Positions 23,247 to 31,881 of a stretch of DNA of 54,904 nucleotides are shown piece by piece (position 1 is the stretch's first letter; each line of letters opens with the position of its first letter). Origin of the DNA: Pseudobutyrivibrio sp. UBA1225 (lineage in GTDB: Bacteria > Bacillota > Clostridia > Lachnospirales > Lachnospiraceae). Below the pieces are notes generated by a model that was not told the DNA's origin, did no database searches, and was given only the letters and a program-made list of their open reading frames with translations. The position numbers and the translations under genes were made by a program. The stretch lies in assembly GCA_002309345.1 (NCBI GenBank), contig DBWZ01000055.1, positions 305 to 55,208 on the forward strand. The letters run 5' to 3'.

Positions 23247-23283
23247 ATTATTGTATTAAGTGATTAGTACAGTAATACAATAA
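23240..23283. promoter_or_regulatory. operator of the YtrA-type regulator
   Basis: TTATTGTATTA (23240-23250) and TAATACAATAA (23273-23283) form a perfect 11-bp inverted repeat. A second copy of TTGTATTA (23251-23258) makes an inner inverted repeat with TAATACAA (23273-23280). It covers the -10 element and start region, as expected for autorepression. Confidence 0.75.
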
Positions 23284-23313
23284 CTATATTTAAGAAAGGA
23301 ACAATTAGTAATT

Positions 23314-23676
23314 ATGCCATGGGATCTTAATTCTGGCAATCCTGTCTTCGTTCAGATTATCGAGCATCTTCAAGACGACATTGTATTAGGAATATACAAG
23401 CCAGGCGATAAGCTGCCAAGTGTTCGCGACCTTGCTACTGACGCTGGTGTCAATCCAAACACAATGCAAAGAGCACTTAGTACTCTCGAATCTACAGGAC
23501 TTGTTCACTCAGAACGAACCAGCGGTCGCTTTATTACGGAGGATAACGAAATGATTATAGAATTGAAAAAATCACTAGTTAAAGTACAGGTTGAGCAATT
23601 TATTAACGGTATGGAAAAATACGGCTTTACTGGAAATGAAATTCTTGAACTAGTTAAACAATATGTAAAAAAATGA
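23314..23676 (+). CDS. GntR-family regulator, YtrA subfamily
   Basis: A 120-aa regulator made of an N-terminal winged helix (PGDKLPSVRDLATDAGVNPNTMQRALSTLE, about 27-60) and the short two-helix tail typical of the YtrA subfamily, too small for an effector domain. YtrA-type proteins repress adjacent ABC-transporter operons and in Bacillus subtilis respond to antibiotics that bind lipid II. It heads an operon with an ATPase, a permease and a TraX-like gene. The palindromic operator over its promoter supports autorepression. AAAGGAAC precedes the ATG. Confidence 0.92.
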   Translation: MPWDLNSGNPVFVQIIEHLQDDIVLGIYKPGDKLPSVRDLATDAGVNPNTMQRALSTLESTGLVHSERTSGRFITEDNEMIIELKKSLVKVQVEQFINGMEKYGFTGNEILELVKQYVKK

Positions 23677-23737
23677 TTACATCTTTTTCAGATAATAATA
23701 ACCACTTCGAAAACTCAACTTTTCAAAGGAGAATAAC

Positions 23738-24436
23738 ATGAGTAATCTGTTAGAAATACAGGAATTATCCAAAACATTCGACAGTGTTCAGGCACTTGAT
23801 GATGTAACTTTATCGATCAAGTCTGGACATATTATAGGACTTCTCGGCCCAAACGGTAGCGGTAAAACAACACTTATCAAAATAATATGTGGTCTTTTAC
23901 AACCAACAAAAGGTAAAGTCCTTGTTGATGGCAACCCAGTTGGTCCAAAGAGCAAAGCAATTATTTCTTATCTTCCAGATAAAAGTTATCTTAATAATAA
24001 TAACACAATTGAATCCGCTATCAAAACATTCAAATATTTTTACGATGATTTTGATGAGAGCAGAGCTTCAGAAATGCTGTCTATATTAAATATTAATCCA
24101 CAGCATAAGCTTAAAACTCTTTCCAAGGGTGACCGTGAAAAAGTTCAGCTCATTCTTGTAATGAGTCGCAGGGCAAAGCTCTACATTCTTGACGAACCTA
24201 TAGCTGGCGTCGATCCTGCCGCTAGAGATTCGATAATACGAACTATAATTAATAATTGTGACCCGTCGGTTTCTGTAATCATCGCCACTCATCTTATAGC
24301 AGATGTAGAATTGGTGTTAGATGAAGCGATTTTCTTGCAAAACGGCAGCATAAAGCTCTATCAGCCAGTTGACACCATAAGAGCCGAACACGGTAAATCA
24401 GTTGATGAACTATTCAGGGAGGTATATAAATGTTAG
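23738..24436 (+). CDS. ABC transporter ATP-binding protein (YtrB-like)
   Basis: A 232-aa ATPase: Walker A GPNGSGKTT, a degenerate signature LSKGDREKV in place of LSGGQ, Walker B LYILDEPIAGVDPA, and the switch histidine in VIIATHL. The LSKG signature is usual for YtrB-type and related ABC-2 partners. AAAGGAGAATAAC lies before the ATG. It overlaps the permease gene by 7 bp, which indicates translational coupling. Confidence 0.92.
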   Translation: MSNLLEIQELSKTFDSVQALDDVTLSIKSGHIIGLLGPNGSGKTTLIKIICGLLQPTKGKVLVDGNPVGPKSKAIISYLPDKSYLNNNNTIESAIKTFKYFYDDFDESRASEMLSILNINPQHKLKTLSKGDREKVQLILVMSRRAKLYILDEPIAGVDPAARDSIIRTIINNCDPSVSVIIATHLIADVELVLDEAIFLQNGSIKLYQPVDTIRAEHGKSVDELFREVYKC

Positions 24437-25158
24437 GTAAACTTATAAAATATGATTTTAAAAACACTCGCGCGACAATGGCAATTTTATGCTTGATAGC
24501 AATTTTGATGGGTATTTCTTTTAGAATAATTTGCAGTTGCAATAAATCAATTGACGCTGATTCTTTGATCTCATTAGTTTTAATTGGAGCGACAATAATA
24601 AGCGTAATGGCAATTAAATATATGTTTAAATACTACGACAAGAGTTTATACTCTACAGAAGGATATTTTACTTTCACTCTTCCAGCAACTATCAAACAAG
24701 TCGTCTCTTCAAAAATAATAGTCAGCTGCATATGGGCTATTTTATTTACTTTATCTTTAGTTTTCTGCATCGTAATTTGCGACGAAGAAACAACAACTAC
24801 ATTAAGCGCATCCTTATCAGCCAAAAATATCGGTCTTGGAATATATATGATTATTACTCTTTTGTTAGAAATAATATCAGTGCTTATGGCTTTCTTCTTC
24901 AGTAAAAGCATTAGTCTACTTTGGAGCAAACGCAAAAGACTAGGTAACATACTTTGCTTTTTAGGTACAGGACTACTGTTATATGCAGTTTATTCCATCA
25001 ACAAAGCAGCAAGCTATAGCATTCGCGGTGCTCATGATGGATACTGGGAGTGGACAGATTTATTTTGTATAGGAAACTTTATTTGCGCTGTAATATTTAC
25101 TGTACTCTTATACATAGGTGCTATATCTGTTGCAAATAAAAACCTTAATTTAGATTAA
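24430..25158 (+). CDS. ABC-2-type transporter permease
   Basis: A 242-aa protein with six predicted membrane segments (for example ATMAILCLIAILMG, IIVSCIWAILFTLSLVFCIV and IGNFICAVIFTVLLYIGAI). It begins MLGKLIKYDFKNTRATM, a typical start for the permease partners of YtrB-like ATPases. GGGAGG lies 7 nt upstream, inside the ATPase gene. With that ATPase it should form an export or membrane-remodelling complex. The substrate is unknown. Confidence 0.87.
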   Translation: MLGKLIKYDFKNTRATMAILCLIAILMGISFRIICSCNKSIDADSLISLVLIGATIISVMAIKYMFKYYDKSLYSTEGYFTFTLPATIKQVVSSKIIVSCIWAILFTLSLVFCIVICDEETTTTLSASLSAKNIGLGIYMIITLLLEIISVLMAFFFSKSISLLWSKRKRLGNILCFLGTGLLLYAVYSINKAASYSIRGAHDGYWEWTDLFCIGNFICAVIFTVLLYIGAISVANKNLNLD

Positions 25159-25185
25159 TTAGCAAAAGTTTACAAGGAGAATAAA

Positions 25186-25953
25186 ATGAGAAAAGGTCTT
25201 GATGCATACAAGATAAAATTGTTAGCACTATTTTTCATGATACTAGATCATGTGCATAGATATTTGCTGAATCCAGTAACCGCACCAGAATGGATTCCAT
25301 TAATTACACGATTTGTTTCACCAATATTTTTGTACTTGATGATAGATGGATTCTATCACACACGAAATCGTAAGAAATTTTTAATCAGACTTTTTTTGGC
25401 ATCCTTAATTATGTACTTGGGAAATATCGCTATCAACCTGTATTTCCACAATGTTAATAGTTCTACTGGTCAATATAGTTTATATTCGTTGCTACAACCT
25501 GCTAACATTTTCTTCACCCTTGCTCTCTTATTTGCATTTGTGTGGTGTTTAGAAAATATTAAGCAGCACAAGAATATCCCTCTTAGTATTTTCCTCGCAA
25601 TTGTCACTGCAACATTAAGTCTTATTTCAGAAGGTGGAATAGTCTTATTGCCGATTGCCTTTATCATATGGATATTCTATGGAAAAAAATCGTTGCAATG
25701 TGTCGGAATAAGCGTTTTCTGTGTTATTTTATTGGCACATGCACTTATTAATTTTTACACATCATATAAAGGTACAACACTGTATTCTTATTTGTGCTTC
25801 AACAACGAATGGGCTCTGTTTTTGATGATTCCATTAGTACTATTATATAATGGAGAAAGAGGGATAAATACCGCATTCAGCAAGTATATGTTCTACACCA
25901 TTTATCCCATTCACATATGGATTTTTTACGTAATTAGACTTTTATCAAGATAA
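25186..25953 (+). CDS. TraX family membrane protein
   Basis: A 255-aa polytopic protein starting MRKGLDAYKIKLLALFFMILDHVHRYL, with the LDHxH-type motif and a histidine in the last segment (YTIYPIHIWIFYVIR). These are marks of the TraX family (PF05857), named for F-pilin N-acetylation but common on Firmicute chromosomes with unknown acyl acceptors. AAGGAG precedes the ATG. It lies 27 bp after the permease gene and before a terminator, so it belongs to the YtrA-type operon. This adds a possible acyl-transfer step on the cell surface. Confidence 0.87.
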   Translation: MRKGLDAYKIKLLALFFMILDHVHRYLLNPVTAPEWIPLITRFVSPIFLYLMIDGFYHTRNRKKFLIRLFLASLIMYLGNIAINLYFHNVNSSTGQYSLYSLLQPANIFFTLALLFAFVWCLENIKQHKNIPLSIFLAIVTATLSLISEGGIVLLPIAFIIWIFYGKKSLQCVGISVFCVILLAHALINFYTSYKGTTLYSYLCFNNEWALFLMIPLVLLYNGERGINTAFSKYMFYTIYPIHIWIFYVIRLLSR

Positions 25954-25978
25954 TCACAAAGTAATTTATTTCCAAATC

Positions 25979-26024
25979 AAAAGACCAGTACTTCCGAATC
26001 TCGGATTTGCTGGTCTTTTAAAAT
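25979..26024. terminator. bidirectional terminator
   Basis: AAAAGACCAG (25979-25988) pairs with CTGGTCTTTT (26010-26019), with inner TCCGA/TCGGA pairing. T-runs occur on both strands, ending the convergent GntR-ABC and xylosidase operons. Confidence 0.85.
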
Positions 26025-26039
26025 ATAGTGTATAAGAAT

Positions 26040-28052
26040 TTACTCAATAGAAAGCTTTCCATAAAGCTTTTCTTTTGATGACTCTTTTGTGGCAAACGGT
26101 CCAGGAATAACATTCGCTAATCGGTGGCTGCCTAAGAAATCATAATCAAAGGTGATAGGTGTTCCATCTGGATTCTCAAACTTTTGCTGTGGCTCGAAGG
26201 CCTCGCCTAAGGTTTCAGTTGAAATCATATCTACCGTAAATCCCTTGAGAACATCGTAAATGTTGGTGTCAAGGACATAACCGTTATCCTTTTCTACCAC
26301 ATCAACGTATACTTTACCCGAGTTGTCTGTAAATGAGTTTTTCTCCTTTTTCCAGCCTTTTGCGCCTTCAAAATATGCGTTTCCATCAATCCATACAGGA
26401 AGATGTCCAAAGTGAGCTTCCTCGTGCTTCATCATATTTGGATACTCCTCCTCGAGATCGAACTGCGGAAGCCACTCTTCGTATGTTGGATAATCGTCGA
26501 AGCAATAGGTGCCAACTTTTCTGTTTTCAGAATATGTCTTGTCTGGGTCGGCATCGTTTGCTATTACCCAATCTTCGGAAGGCCACTTTTGTATGAAAAT
26601 ATTATTGTATATACGGTCATCCCCATGAAGGAATGACATAAAGCCCATGACCTCTGTTCTGTGAGGCATGTGGTATGGAGTGTATCTCCAAGTGGTTCCC
26701 TCCCCCACATAGGTGAAGGAGCCTGCACACAGATTGTGTACCATCGCAACACCCTGAGTTGCAATTCGAAGTGATACATCTGACAGCAGGATATTATTGT
26801 CAATGAGAGTTGGTCCATGACTAACCTCGACAAATATATCCTGACAAGTCATACCACCTTGCAGCTGCTTTGCGAAAGCAGGACGCTCGTTATCATGCAA
26901 AAGATTCTGGGTGAGCCTCGTACCCTGAGCCTCCCAGTCACACCAGATACCCATTGTGCAATGATGAATGTGATTGCGACGCATAATAACATCAATCGCT
27001 GCATGCATCTTTATTCCTGCAATCTCGGCTCCTCCGAGCTCCATCATATTGTTGATATGATGAATATGGTTGTCCTCTATTATACTAAATACGCCCCCCA
27101 TGCGTCCGATGATTCCACCCTGCTCACAGTGGTGGATGTTGTTTCGACGGATTATATGACCGCCGATTTTTTCTTTAAGCCAACCATAATATTGACCGCG
27201 ACATACAGAATCTCTCTCCATCTGGGTCGGACTCTTCACATGCTTTGTAGTATAGAAGTTGCTGTTTTCTGGGTCGAAGTAACGGCCTACACAAATACCG
27301 GCACACTTGCTTCCCCAAATCTCGCAATCTTCAATTATCCAGCCCTTGCTCCAGTGCGGACTAATCATTCCGTCCTGATAAGCAGCTGGTGGTGCCCAAG
27401 TTGTAGCAGCTTTGTTGATATTAAAACCACTGACGGTGATGTAGCTTATGCCCTCTTCACTTGGCATAAAGCATTCGCGACGAACAGTGATTTCAACCTT
27501 TTCTTTGTTAGGATCTGCGCCGCCAAAATTTGCATAAATTATAGTTGTATCATCTATATCATCCTGTTCAGCGAACCATTTCTTGCGAGAGTTTTCTGGA
27601 TCCCATGAGCACTCATAAACCTTGCCCTCAATGCACTCGTCTACACTTAAAGCTTCATACAAAGCCTGGTCATTGAGCCAAACACAACCGGTGTGCTTGT
27701 TTGGAGTTGCAAAATACCAATCACCATACACAAGTGTTGTATATGGATTGTAGGTACCAAAGATGCTGTTTTTTACTTTGACAGCCCATACATCTCCATT
27801 GAATTTTTCCCATCCAGTCACTTCTTCGGCACCTGTAATGATTGCCCCCAAAGGCTTTTCGCTTCTATAGACTATACGATCATTCTCAGTGCCTGGATTG
27901 ACCGGATTAACGTACTCTCTATAGACTCCAGGAGCAACTAGTACTTCGTCTCCCGGTTTTGCAATCTTGGCCGCCTCGTTAATTCTACGGAATGGTAATT
28001 CCTTTGTTCCGTTTCCATCAAATTTTGAATTTACATCAACGTAAATTATCAT
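26040..28052 (-). CDS. GH120-type beta-xylosidase (right-handed beta-helix), cytoplasmic
   Basis: A 670-aa protein without a signal peptide (MIIYVDVNSKFDGNGTKELPF). Long collinear motifs match my recollection of Thermoanaerobacterium saccharolyticum XylC, the founding GH120 beta-xylosidase: TIIYANFGGADPN, SPHWSKGWIIEDCEI, GAEIAGIKMHAAIDV, CDWEAQGTR and FVEVSHGP. The nucleophile (Asp 382) and acid/base (Glu 405) of that enzyme correspond to Asp 372 and Glu 409 here. The spacing is 37 rather than 23 because of an insertion around KQLQGGMTCQ. Last gene of an operon with a sugar ABC importer, it would split imported xylo-oligosaccharides. Confidence 0.87.
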   Translation of the reverse strand: MIIYVDVNSKFDGNGTKELPFRRINEAAKIAKPGDEVLVAPGVYREYVNPVNPGTENDRIVYRSEKPLGAIITGAEEVTGWEKFNGDVWAVKVKNSIFGTYNPYTTLVYGDWYFATPNKHTGCVWLNDQALYEALSVDECIEGKVYECSWDPENSRKKWFAEQDDIDDTTIIYANFGGADPNKEKVEITVRRECFMPSEEGISYITVSGFNINKAATTWAPPAAYQDGMISPHWSKGWIIEDCEIWGSKCAGICVGRYFDPENSNFYTTKHVKSPTQMERDSVCRGQYYGWLKEKIGGHIIRRNNIHHCEQGGIIGRMGGVFSIIEDNHIHHINNMMELGGAEIAGIKMHAAIDVIMRRNHIHHCTMGIWCDWEAQGTRLTQNLLHDNERPAFAKQLQGGMTCQDIFVEVSHGPTLIDNNILLSDVSLRIATQGVAMVHNLCAGSFTYVGEGTTWRYTPYHMPHRTEVMGFMSFLHGDDRIYNNIFIQKWPSEDWVIANDADPDKTYSENRKVGTYCFDDYPTYEEWLPQFDLEEEYPNMMKHEEAHFGHLPVWIDGNAYFEGAKGWKKEKNSFTDNSGKVYVDVVEKDNGYVLDTNIYDVLKGFTVDMISTETLGEAFEPQQKFENPDGTPITFDYDFLGSHRLANVIPGPFATKESSKEKLYGKLSIE

Positions 28053-28112
28053 AAAACCCCTCTTTCTTCTGTTGACATATATATATAGTTGAATCTAAAT
28101 TGACACATAAGT

Positions 28113-28982
28113 CTAACCCTTAACAGCTCCTGCCATCATACCTTTTACAAGCTTATCCTGGAAAATGATAAACAGTATAATCATAGGCAAAACTGATAAT
28201 GTCAAAACTGCCATAATTATTGGCATATTCATTGCATGCTCACCCTTAAACTGACCGAGAGCAAGAGGAAGTGTCTTGTTCTGTGGGCTGATAAGCAATG
28301 TATTCGCAAATGCGAATTCGTTCCACATTGAAACACCGTTGTAGATAGCAAGTGTTGAAAGTCCTGATTTTGAAAGTGGCAAAATCATAAAGAAAAAGTT
28401 CTTGTATCTGTTACAGCCGTCGATTTCTGCAGACTCTTCTATCTCCTTTGGAATTGTCTTCATAAATGCTGTTAAGATGAAAACAGACATTGGAAGAGCA
28501 AATGCTACGTATGGCCCTATCAAAGATTTAAGGGAATCATAAAATCCAACTGCTGTTGTCAGCTTGAAGATAGGTATAAGAGTTACGTGCATTGGAACCG
28601 ACATCATTGCAACTATCAACGCATATATCCATGGATTTAGTTTAAATTTCATCCTTGAGAGCGGATAGGCCGCAAATGCGGATATTATCAGCATCAGCAC
28701 AAGAGAAATAGCAACTACGATAACACTTCGAAGGAAGTATCCAAAGAATCCCTTTTCTATTACCTCAACGTAGTTCTCGATAATCCAAGGATCGGGCAGA
28801 TGGAATACACCCTGCTGCAGCATGTCAAACTGCTTGCGGAACGAATTCATTATCATAAAGAAGAATGGCGCAAGAGTAAGTACCAACATCAGACATGCAA
28901 AGATGATTGCAATGGTCCAGGCAATTCTTGATTTTATCTTGGACTTACGATAATCCACTTCATTCATGTTTTCTTTTATCAT
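28113..28982 (-). CDS. sugar ABC transporter permease (MalG/LacG type)
   Basis: A 289-aa permease with six membrane segments and the EAA loop KEIEESAEIDGCNRYKNFFFM. It ends with the usual short tail DKLVKGMMAGAVKG. I start at the ATG at 28982: AAGGAGG lies 10 nt upstream, whereas a TTG two codons earlier is too close. The start lies 2 bp after the stop of the other permease, so translation is coupled. It is the second permease of a heterodimer of the CUT1 carbohydrate family. The ATPase subunit is not in this locus; a shared MsmK-like ATPase elsewhere is expected. Confidence 0.93.
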   Translation of the reverse strand: MIKENMNEVDYRKSKIKSRIAWTIAIIFACLMLVLTLAPFFFMIMNSFRKQFDMLQQGVFHLPDPWIIENYVEVIEKGFFGYFLRSVIVVAISLVLMLIISAFAAYPLSRMKFKLNPWIYALIVAMMSVPMHVTLIPIFKLTTAVGFYDSLKSLIGPYVAFALPMSVFILTAFMKTIPKEIEESAEIDGCNRYKNFFFMILPLSKSGLSTLAIYNGVSMWNEFAFANTLLISPQNKTLPLALGQFKGEHAMNMPIIMAVLTLSVLPMIILFIIFQDKLVKGMMAGAVKG

Positions 28983-28984
28983 AA

Positions 28985-29896
28985 TCAATAATCCTCCTTA
29001 ACCTTGAATACCTTGTTAAAGATAAGGGCAATTGCGGTTATAAGAATGAACATTCCCGCCGCTACTGTTGAGCCGTAGCCCATGTTGAACTGTTGGAACG
29101 ACAGCTTGTACATGTAGGTCGCCATCAATTCGGTAGAACCTGCGGGTCCGCCCTGTGTCATGTTCCAAATCATGTCAAAGTATTTAAGTGAACCTATTAA
29201 AGACATTGTGCATGCAGTTTTAAAGATAGGTCCAAGGAGTGGAATTGCAATGTGTTTTATGTACTGCCATCTGGTTGCTCCATCGATGACAGCAGCCTCG
29301 TAAATTGTGGTATCGATGTTTCCATAGCCCGCCATAAAATAAACCATATAAAATGGAGTGAACTGCCAAGCCATAACACCGATTACAGTGTAAAGAGCGT
29401 TTGGCGCTGTTCCCAAAAGGTCGATGTTTGTTTTTTGACCCTTGATAATTGTAGCCAAAGATGAAACTATACCACCGTTAGTCATAAGTGCATAGTTAAA
29501 GAGGAATGCAATTGCAACTGAGCTGATTAGATATGGTAGAAACCAAATAACCTTGAAGAGATTGAATTTCTTTCCGCCTGCATCCAAGAATGTAGCAAGC
29601 AGCATTCCAAGAGGTATTTGCAAAAGAATTGAAAATACCATTACTATCAAATTATGTTTGAAAGACTTCCAAAACATTTCGTCATGGATAAGTGTTTTCC
29701 AGTTATCCATTCCCACAAAAAATCTATCAGAGGAAATACCATTCCACTTGTATCCACTGATAACAAAAGTATCAATAACGGGATAGATTATAAATATGGT
29801 TATAAGCAAAAGCGCCGGTATAAGAAATACCGTTGCCGCTCTGGCTGTGCTTCGCGCTTTAGCCTGAGCAAGGCCTAATTTATTATCTTTTTTCAC
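28985..29896 (-). CDS. sugar ABC transporter permease (MalF/LacF type)
   Basis: A 303-aa permease with six membrane segments and the EAA loop YEAAVIDGATRWQYIKHIAI. The start is a GTG at 29896 with AAGGAGG 8 nt upstream; an upstream in-frame start at 29947 lacks a site and would add a polar stretch ending before VKKDNKLGLAQ. It is separated from the binding-protein gene by two hairpins, one a terminator, which should lower its expression relative to that gene. Confidence 0.92.
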   Translation of the reverse strand: MKKDNKLGLAQAKARSTARAATVFLIPALLLITIFIIYPVIDTFVISGYKWNGISSDRFFVGMDNWKTLIHDEMFWKSFKHNLIVMVFSILLQIPLGMLLATFLDAGGKKFNLFKVIWFLPYLISSVAIAFLFNYALMTNGGIVSSLATIIKGQKTNIDLLGTAPNALYTVIGVMAWQFTPFYMVYFMAGYGNIDTTIYEAAVIDGATRWQYIKHIAIPLLGPIFKTACTMSLIGSLKYFDMIWNMTQGGPAGSTELMATYMYKLSFQQFNMGYGSTVAAGMFILITAIALIFNKVFKVKEDY

Positions 29897-29962
29897 GTTA
29901 TCTCCCTCCTTAGCTTTAGTAAGAAAGAGTTTGCTTTGCATACTCACATGCGCAGCATGTTT

Positions 29963-30004
29963 TTTAGCTTAATAGAAATTACACTGTAATTTTTATTAAG
30001 CTAA
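29963..30004 (-). other. second intercistronic hairpin, overlapping the terminator's T-run
   Basis: TTTAGCTTAATAGAAATTAC and GTAATTTTTATTAAGCTAAA pair over about 20 bp with one mismatch and a 3-nt loop. The T-rich arm includes the T-run of the hairpin at 30008-30038, so on RNA the two structures compete or stack. No T-run follows it. Confidence 0.65.
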
Positions 30005-30038
30005 AAACTGCCCACAGGGGCCTCTTCCCCGCGGGCAG
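30003..30038 (-). terminator. intercistronic (partial) terminator after the binding-protein gene
   Basis: CTGCCCACAGGGG (30008-30020) pairs with CCCCGCGGGCAG (30027-30038) with a small bulge. On the minus strand TTTTTAGC follows. Because the permease genes have no obvious promoter of their own, partial read-through is expected. Confidence 0.75.
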
Positions 30039-30055
30039 CCATTTAATTCCTAATC

Positions 30056-31462
30056 TTACTTATTTTCCTTAATAGCCTTTTGCATTGCTGCATCTTGCTC
30101 TTTTCCGATTTCTTCTGGTGTCTTCTCGAGACCAAAGAGCTCTGTCATGCAATCCTTGTGTACCTCTGTTACAGATGCTGGTAGATACTGATCATACCAA
30201 AGCTGTACATTAGAAGCCTTAAAGAATACATCAACTACAACTCTGTTGTTAGGATCTTCAACCTTCTCATCGAAGCCCTTGATTGAAGGAATGTTTCCAC
30301 CTTCCATCTGCATGTCGTTGTATGTATCATCGTTGTAGTACTGAGTTGCAAGTACATAGCAAGCATCGAGCATATCCTGATCTACAGAACCATCGTCCTT
30401 GAAGCAGTTGAATGAGAATCCGTTACCGATTGCTGTACCGATTTCAACATCCTGAGGAACACCCTTTTCTTTTGCTTCTGTATCTTCTGGGAAACGGAAT
30501 ACACCGATGTTTTCGTTGTACCAATCTTCGTTATCAGCCTTGATACCAGCTACTTGCCATGAGCCGTGAAGCATCATTGCTGCAGAACCATCATAGAGAA
30601 GTGCTCTATCCTGGTTGTCATCAGCTGTAAGTGAGTTAACACCATCTGGGAAGTATCCCTTCTTAACCCAATCCTGAATCTTCTCGCCTGCATAGATGAA
30701 TGCATCGCTTGTGAATGAGCCGCCATTTTCCTGTGTATAAGCTGCATTAAATTCATCGTTGCCTGAGTGACGAGCAACTAAATACATGTAGTACATAGAG
30801 CCTGTCCACTTAGAAGCATTTGCAAGTGCAAATGGAGTGATTCCTTCTTTTTTGAGCTTTGCACAAACATCTTCAAGCTCGTCGATAGTCTTAGGAACTT
30901 CAAGACCTTTCTCTTTGAATAATGTCTTGTTATAGAAAATATCACAACCTGAAAGTCCACCAAATGGAATTGCAAGCATCTTGCCATCATATGTTGACTG
31001 AGCAACTGCTGCATCTACAAAATCAGGGTGATCATATTTTGCATACATATCTGTGATGTCGTTGGCAAAACCTGAATTGTAGTATTCTGCCATAGGACCA
31101 CCACCCCAGTGGATATACATGTTAGGCGCTTGTTTAGAGCTCATTGCTACAACAAGCTGCTGTTTATAATTGTCGTTTTGTTGATGAACCTGGTTAACTT
31201 TGATGTTAGGATAATCAGCCATGAATCTTTGCACTGCACCTTCCTGAGCACTCTTTGCAGGCTCCTCTGTAGCGATGTCCCAAAGAGTGATTTCCATTGG
31301 TTCAGTTGTAAGCTCTGGAAGATTTTTGCCCTCCGTCTGCTTTGGTGCTGAAGGATCTTTGGCTGGAGTTGATGAAGATGATGATGAATTACCACCACAT
31401 CCGATCATCGTCGTTGCAGCAAGAACAGCTGCTAAGAAAGAAGTTAAAACCTTTTTGTTCAT
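30056..31462 (-). CDS. sugar ABC transporter substrate-binding lipoprotein (family 1)
   Basis: A 468-aa extracellular solute-binding protein. It starts with the lipoprotein signal MNKKVLTSFLAAVLAATTMIGC and a Ser-rich linker, followed by ITLWDIATEEPAKSAQEG and the family features MLHGSWQVAGI and YDGSAAMM. It would capture xylo-oligosaccharides given the neighbouring GH120 enzyme, which is inference. GGAGGGTAAGGT precedes the ATG. It is the first gene of the operon, divergent from an AraC-type regulator. Confidence 0.93.
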   Translation of the reverse strand: MNKKVLTSFLAAVLAATTMIGCGGNSSSSSSTPAKDPSAPKQTEGKNLPELTTEPMEITLWDIATEEPAKSAQEGAVQRFMADYPNIKVNQVHQQNDNYKQQLVVAMSSKQAPNMYIHWGGGPMAEYYNSGFANDITDMYAKYDHPDFVDAAVAQSTYDGKMLAIPFGGLSGCDIFYNKTLFKEKGLEVPKTIDELEDVCAKLKKEGITPFALANASKWTGSMYYMYLVARHSGNDEFNAAYTQENGGSFTSDAFIYAGEKIQDWVKKGYFPDGVNSLTADDNQDRALLYDGSAAMMLHGSWQVAGIKADNEDWYNENIGVFRFPEDTEAKEKGVPQDVEIGTAIGNGFSFNCFKDDGSVDQDMLDACYVLATQYYNDDTYNDMQMEGGNIPSIKGFDEKVEDPNNRVVVDVFFKASNVQLWYDQYLPASVTEVHKDCMTELFGLEKTPEEIGKEQDAAMQKAIKENK

Positions 31463-31881
31463 ACCTTACCCTCCTATTTTGATAACCTTTTATTTTCAGA
31501 ATTGAATCTGAAAATCTTCCCTTTTTTGAAACAACAATTTTGTTTCGTTCTCCTAATAAAAATATTATATCAGTTTGCTTTTATTTGCTTGTGCAAAATT
31601 GCTATCTACCATACCAAAATTGCTATTTTACATGTGCAGATTGTTTGAGATTCATTTCTCGATCCGATTAAAAATGTATCAAAATGCTGTGTTTAGCGCC
31701 CCGTAATAGACTATATATGTTATAATGTCATAAATATATCGACTATAAATGCATGTCATCTGCATCAATCAGCAGATTTCATATTAATATCAAATAAGAT
31801 AAATATTGCGATTTTAGGGATATTTATTATCAATATTAGTTTGGGTTATTGGGAATTTTAAGGTATAGGAGTTTTTACGAT
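31463..31881. other. divergent control region of the xylosidase locus
   Basis: This 419-bp region has no gene I can support. On the minus strand it holds a TATAAT (31564-31569) with a poor -35 and a phased direct repeat just upstream (31595-31626). On the plus strand a TATAAT occurs near 31720, also without a good -35, which may serve the AraC-type gene. No clear catabolite-response (cre) palindrome was seen. Confidence 0.55.
31564..31626 (-). promoter_or_regulatory. activator-dependent promoter with AraC-type half-sites
   Basis: AAAATTGCTAT occurs at 31595-31605 and 31616-31626, exactly 21 bp apart, i.e. two helical turns. On the minus strand a TATAAT lies at 31564-31569, and the -35 position (31587-31592) is poor. 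This is the usual arrangement of AraC-family activator sites abutting the -35 region. Confidence 0.65.

Noticed and set aside
26817..27608. 263-codon open frame on the plus strand
   Set aside because: It lies wholly antisense inside the GH120-type gene, has no good ribosome site, and its translation (Cys/His/Thr-rich) has no protein-like features. It is a shadow of the real gene.
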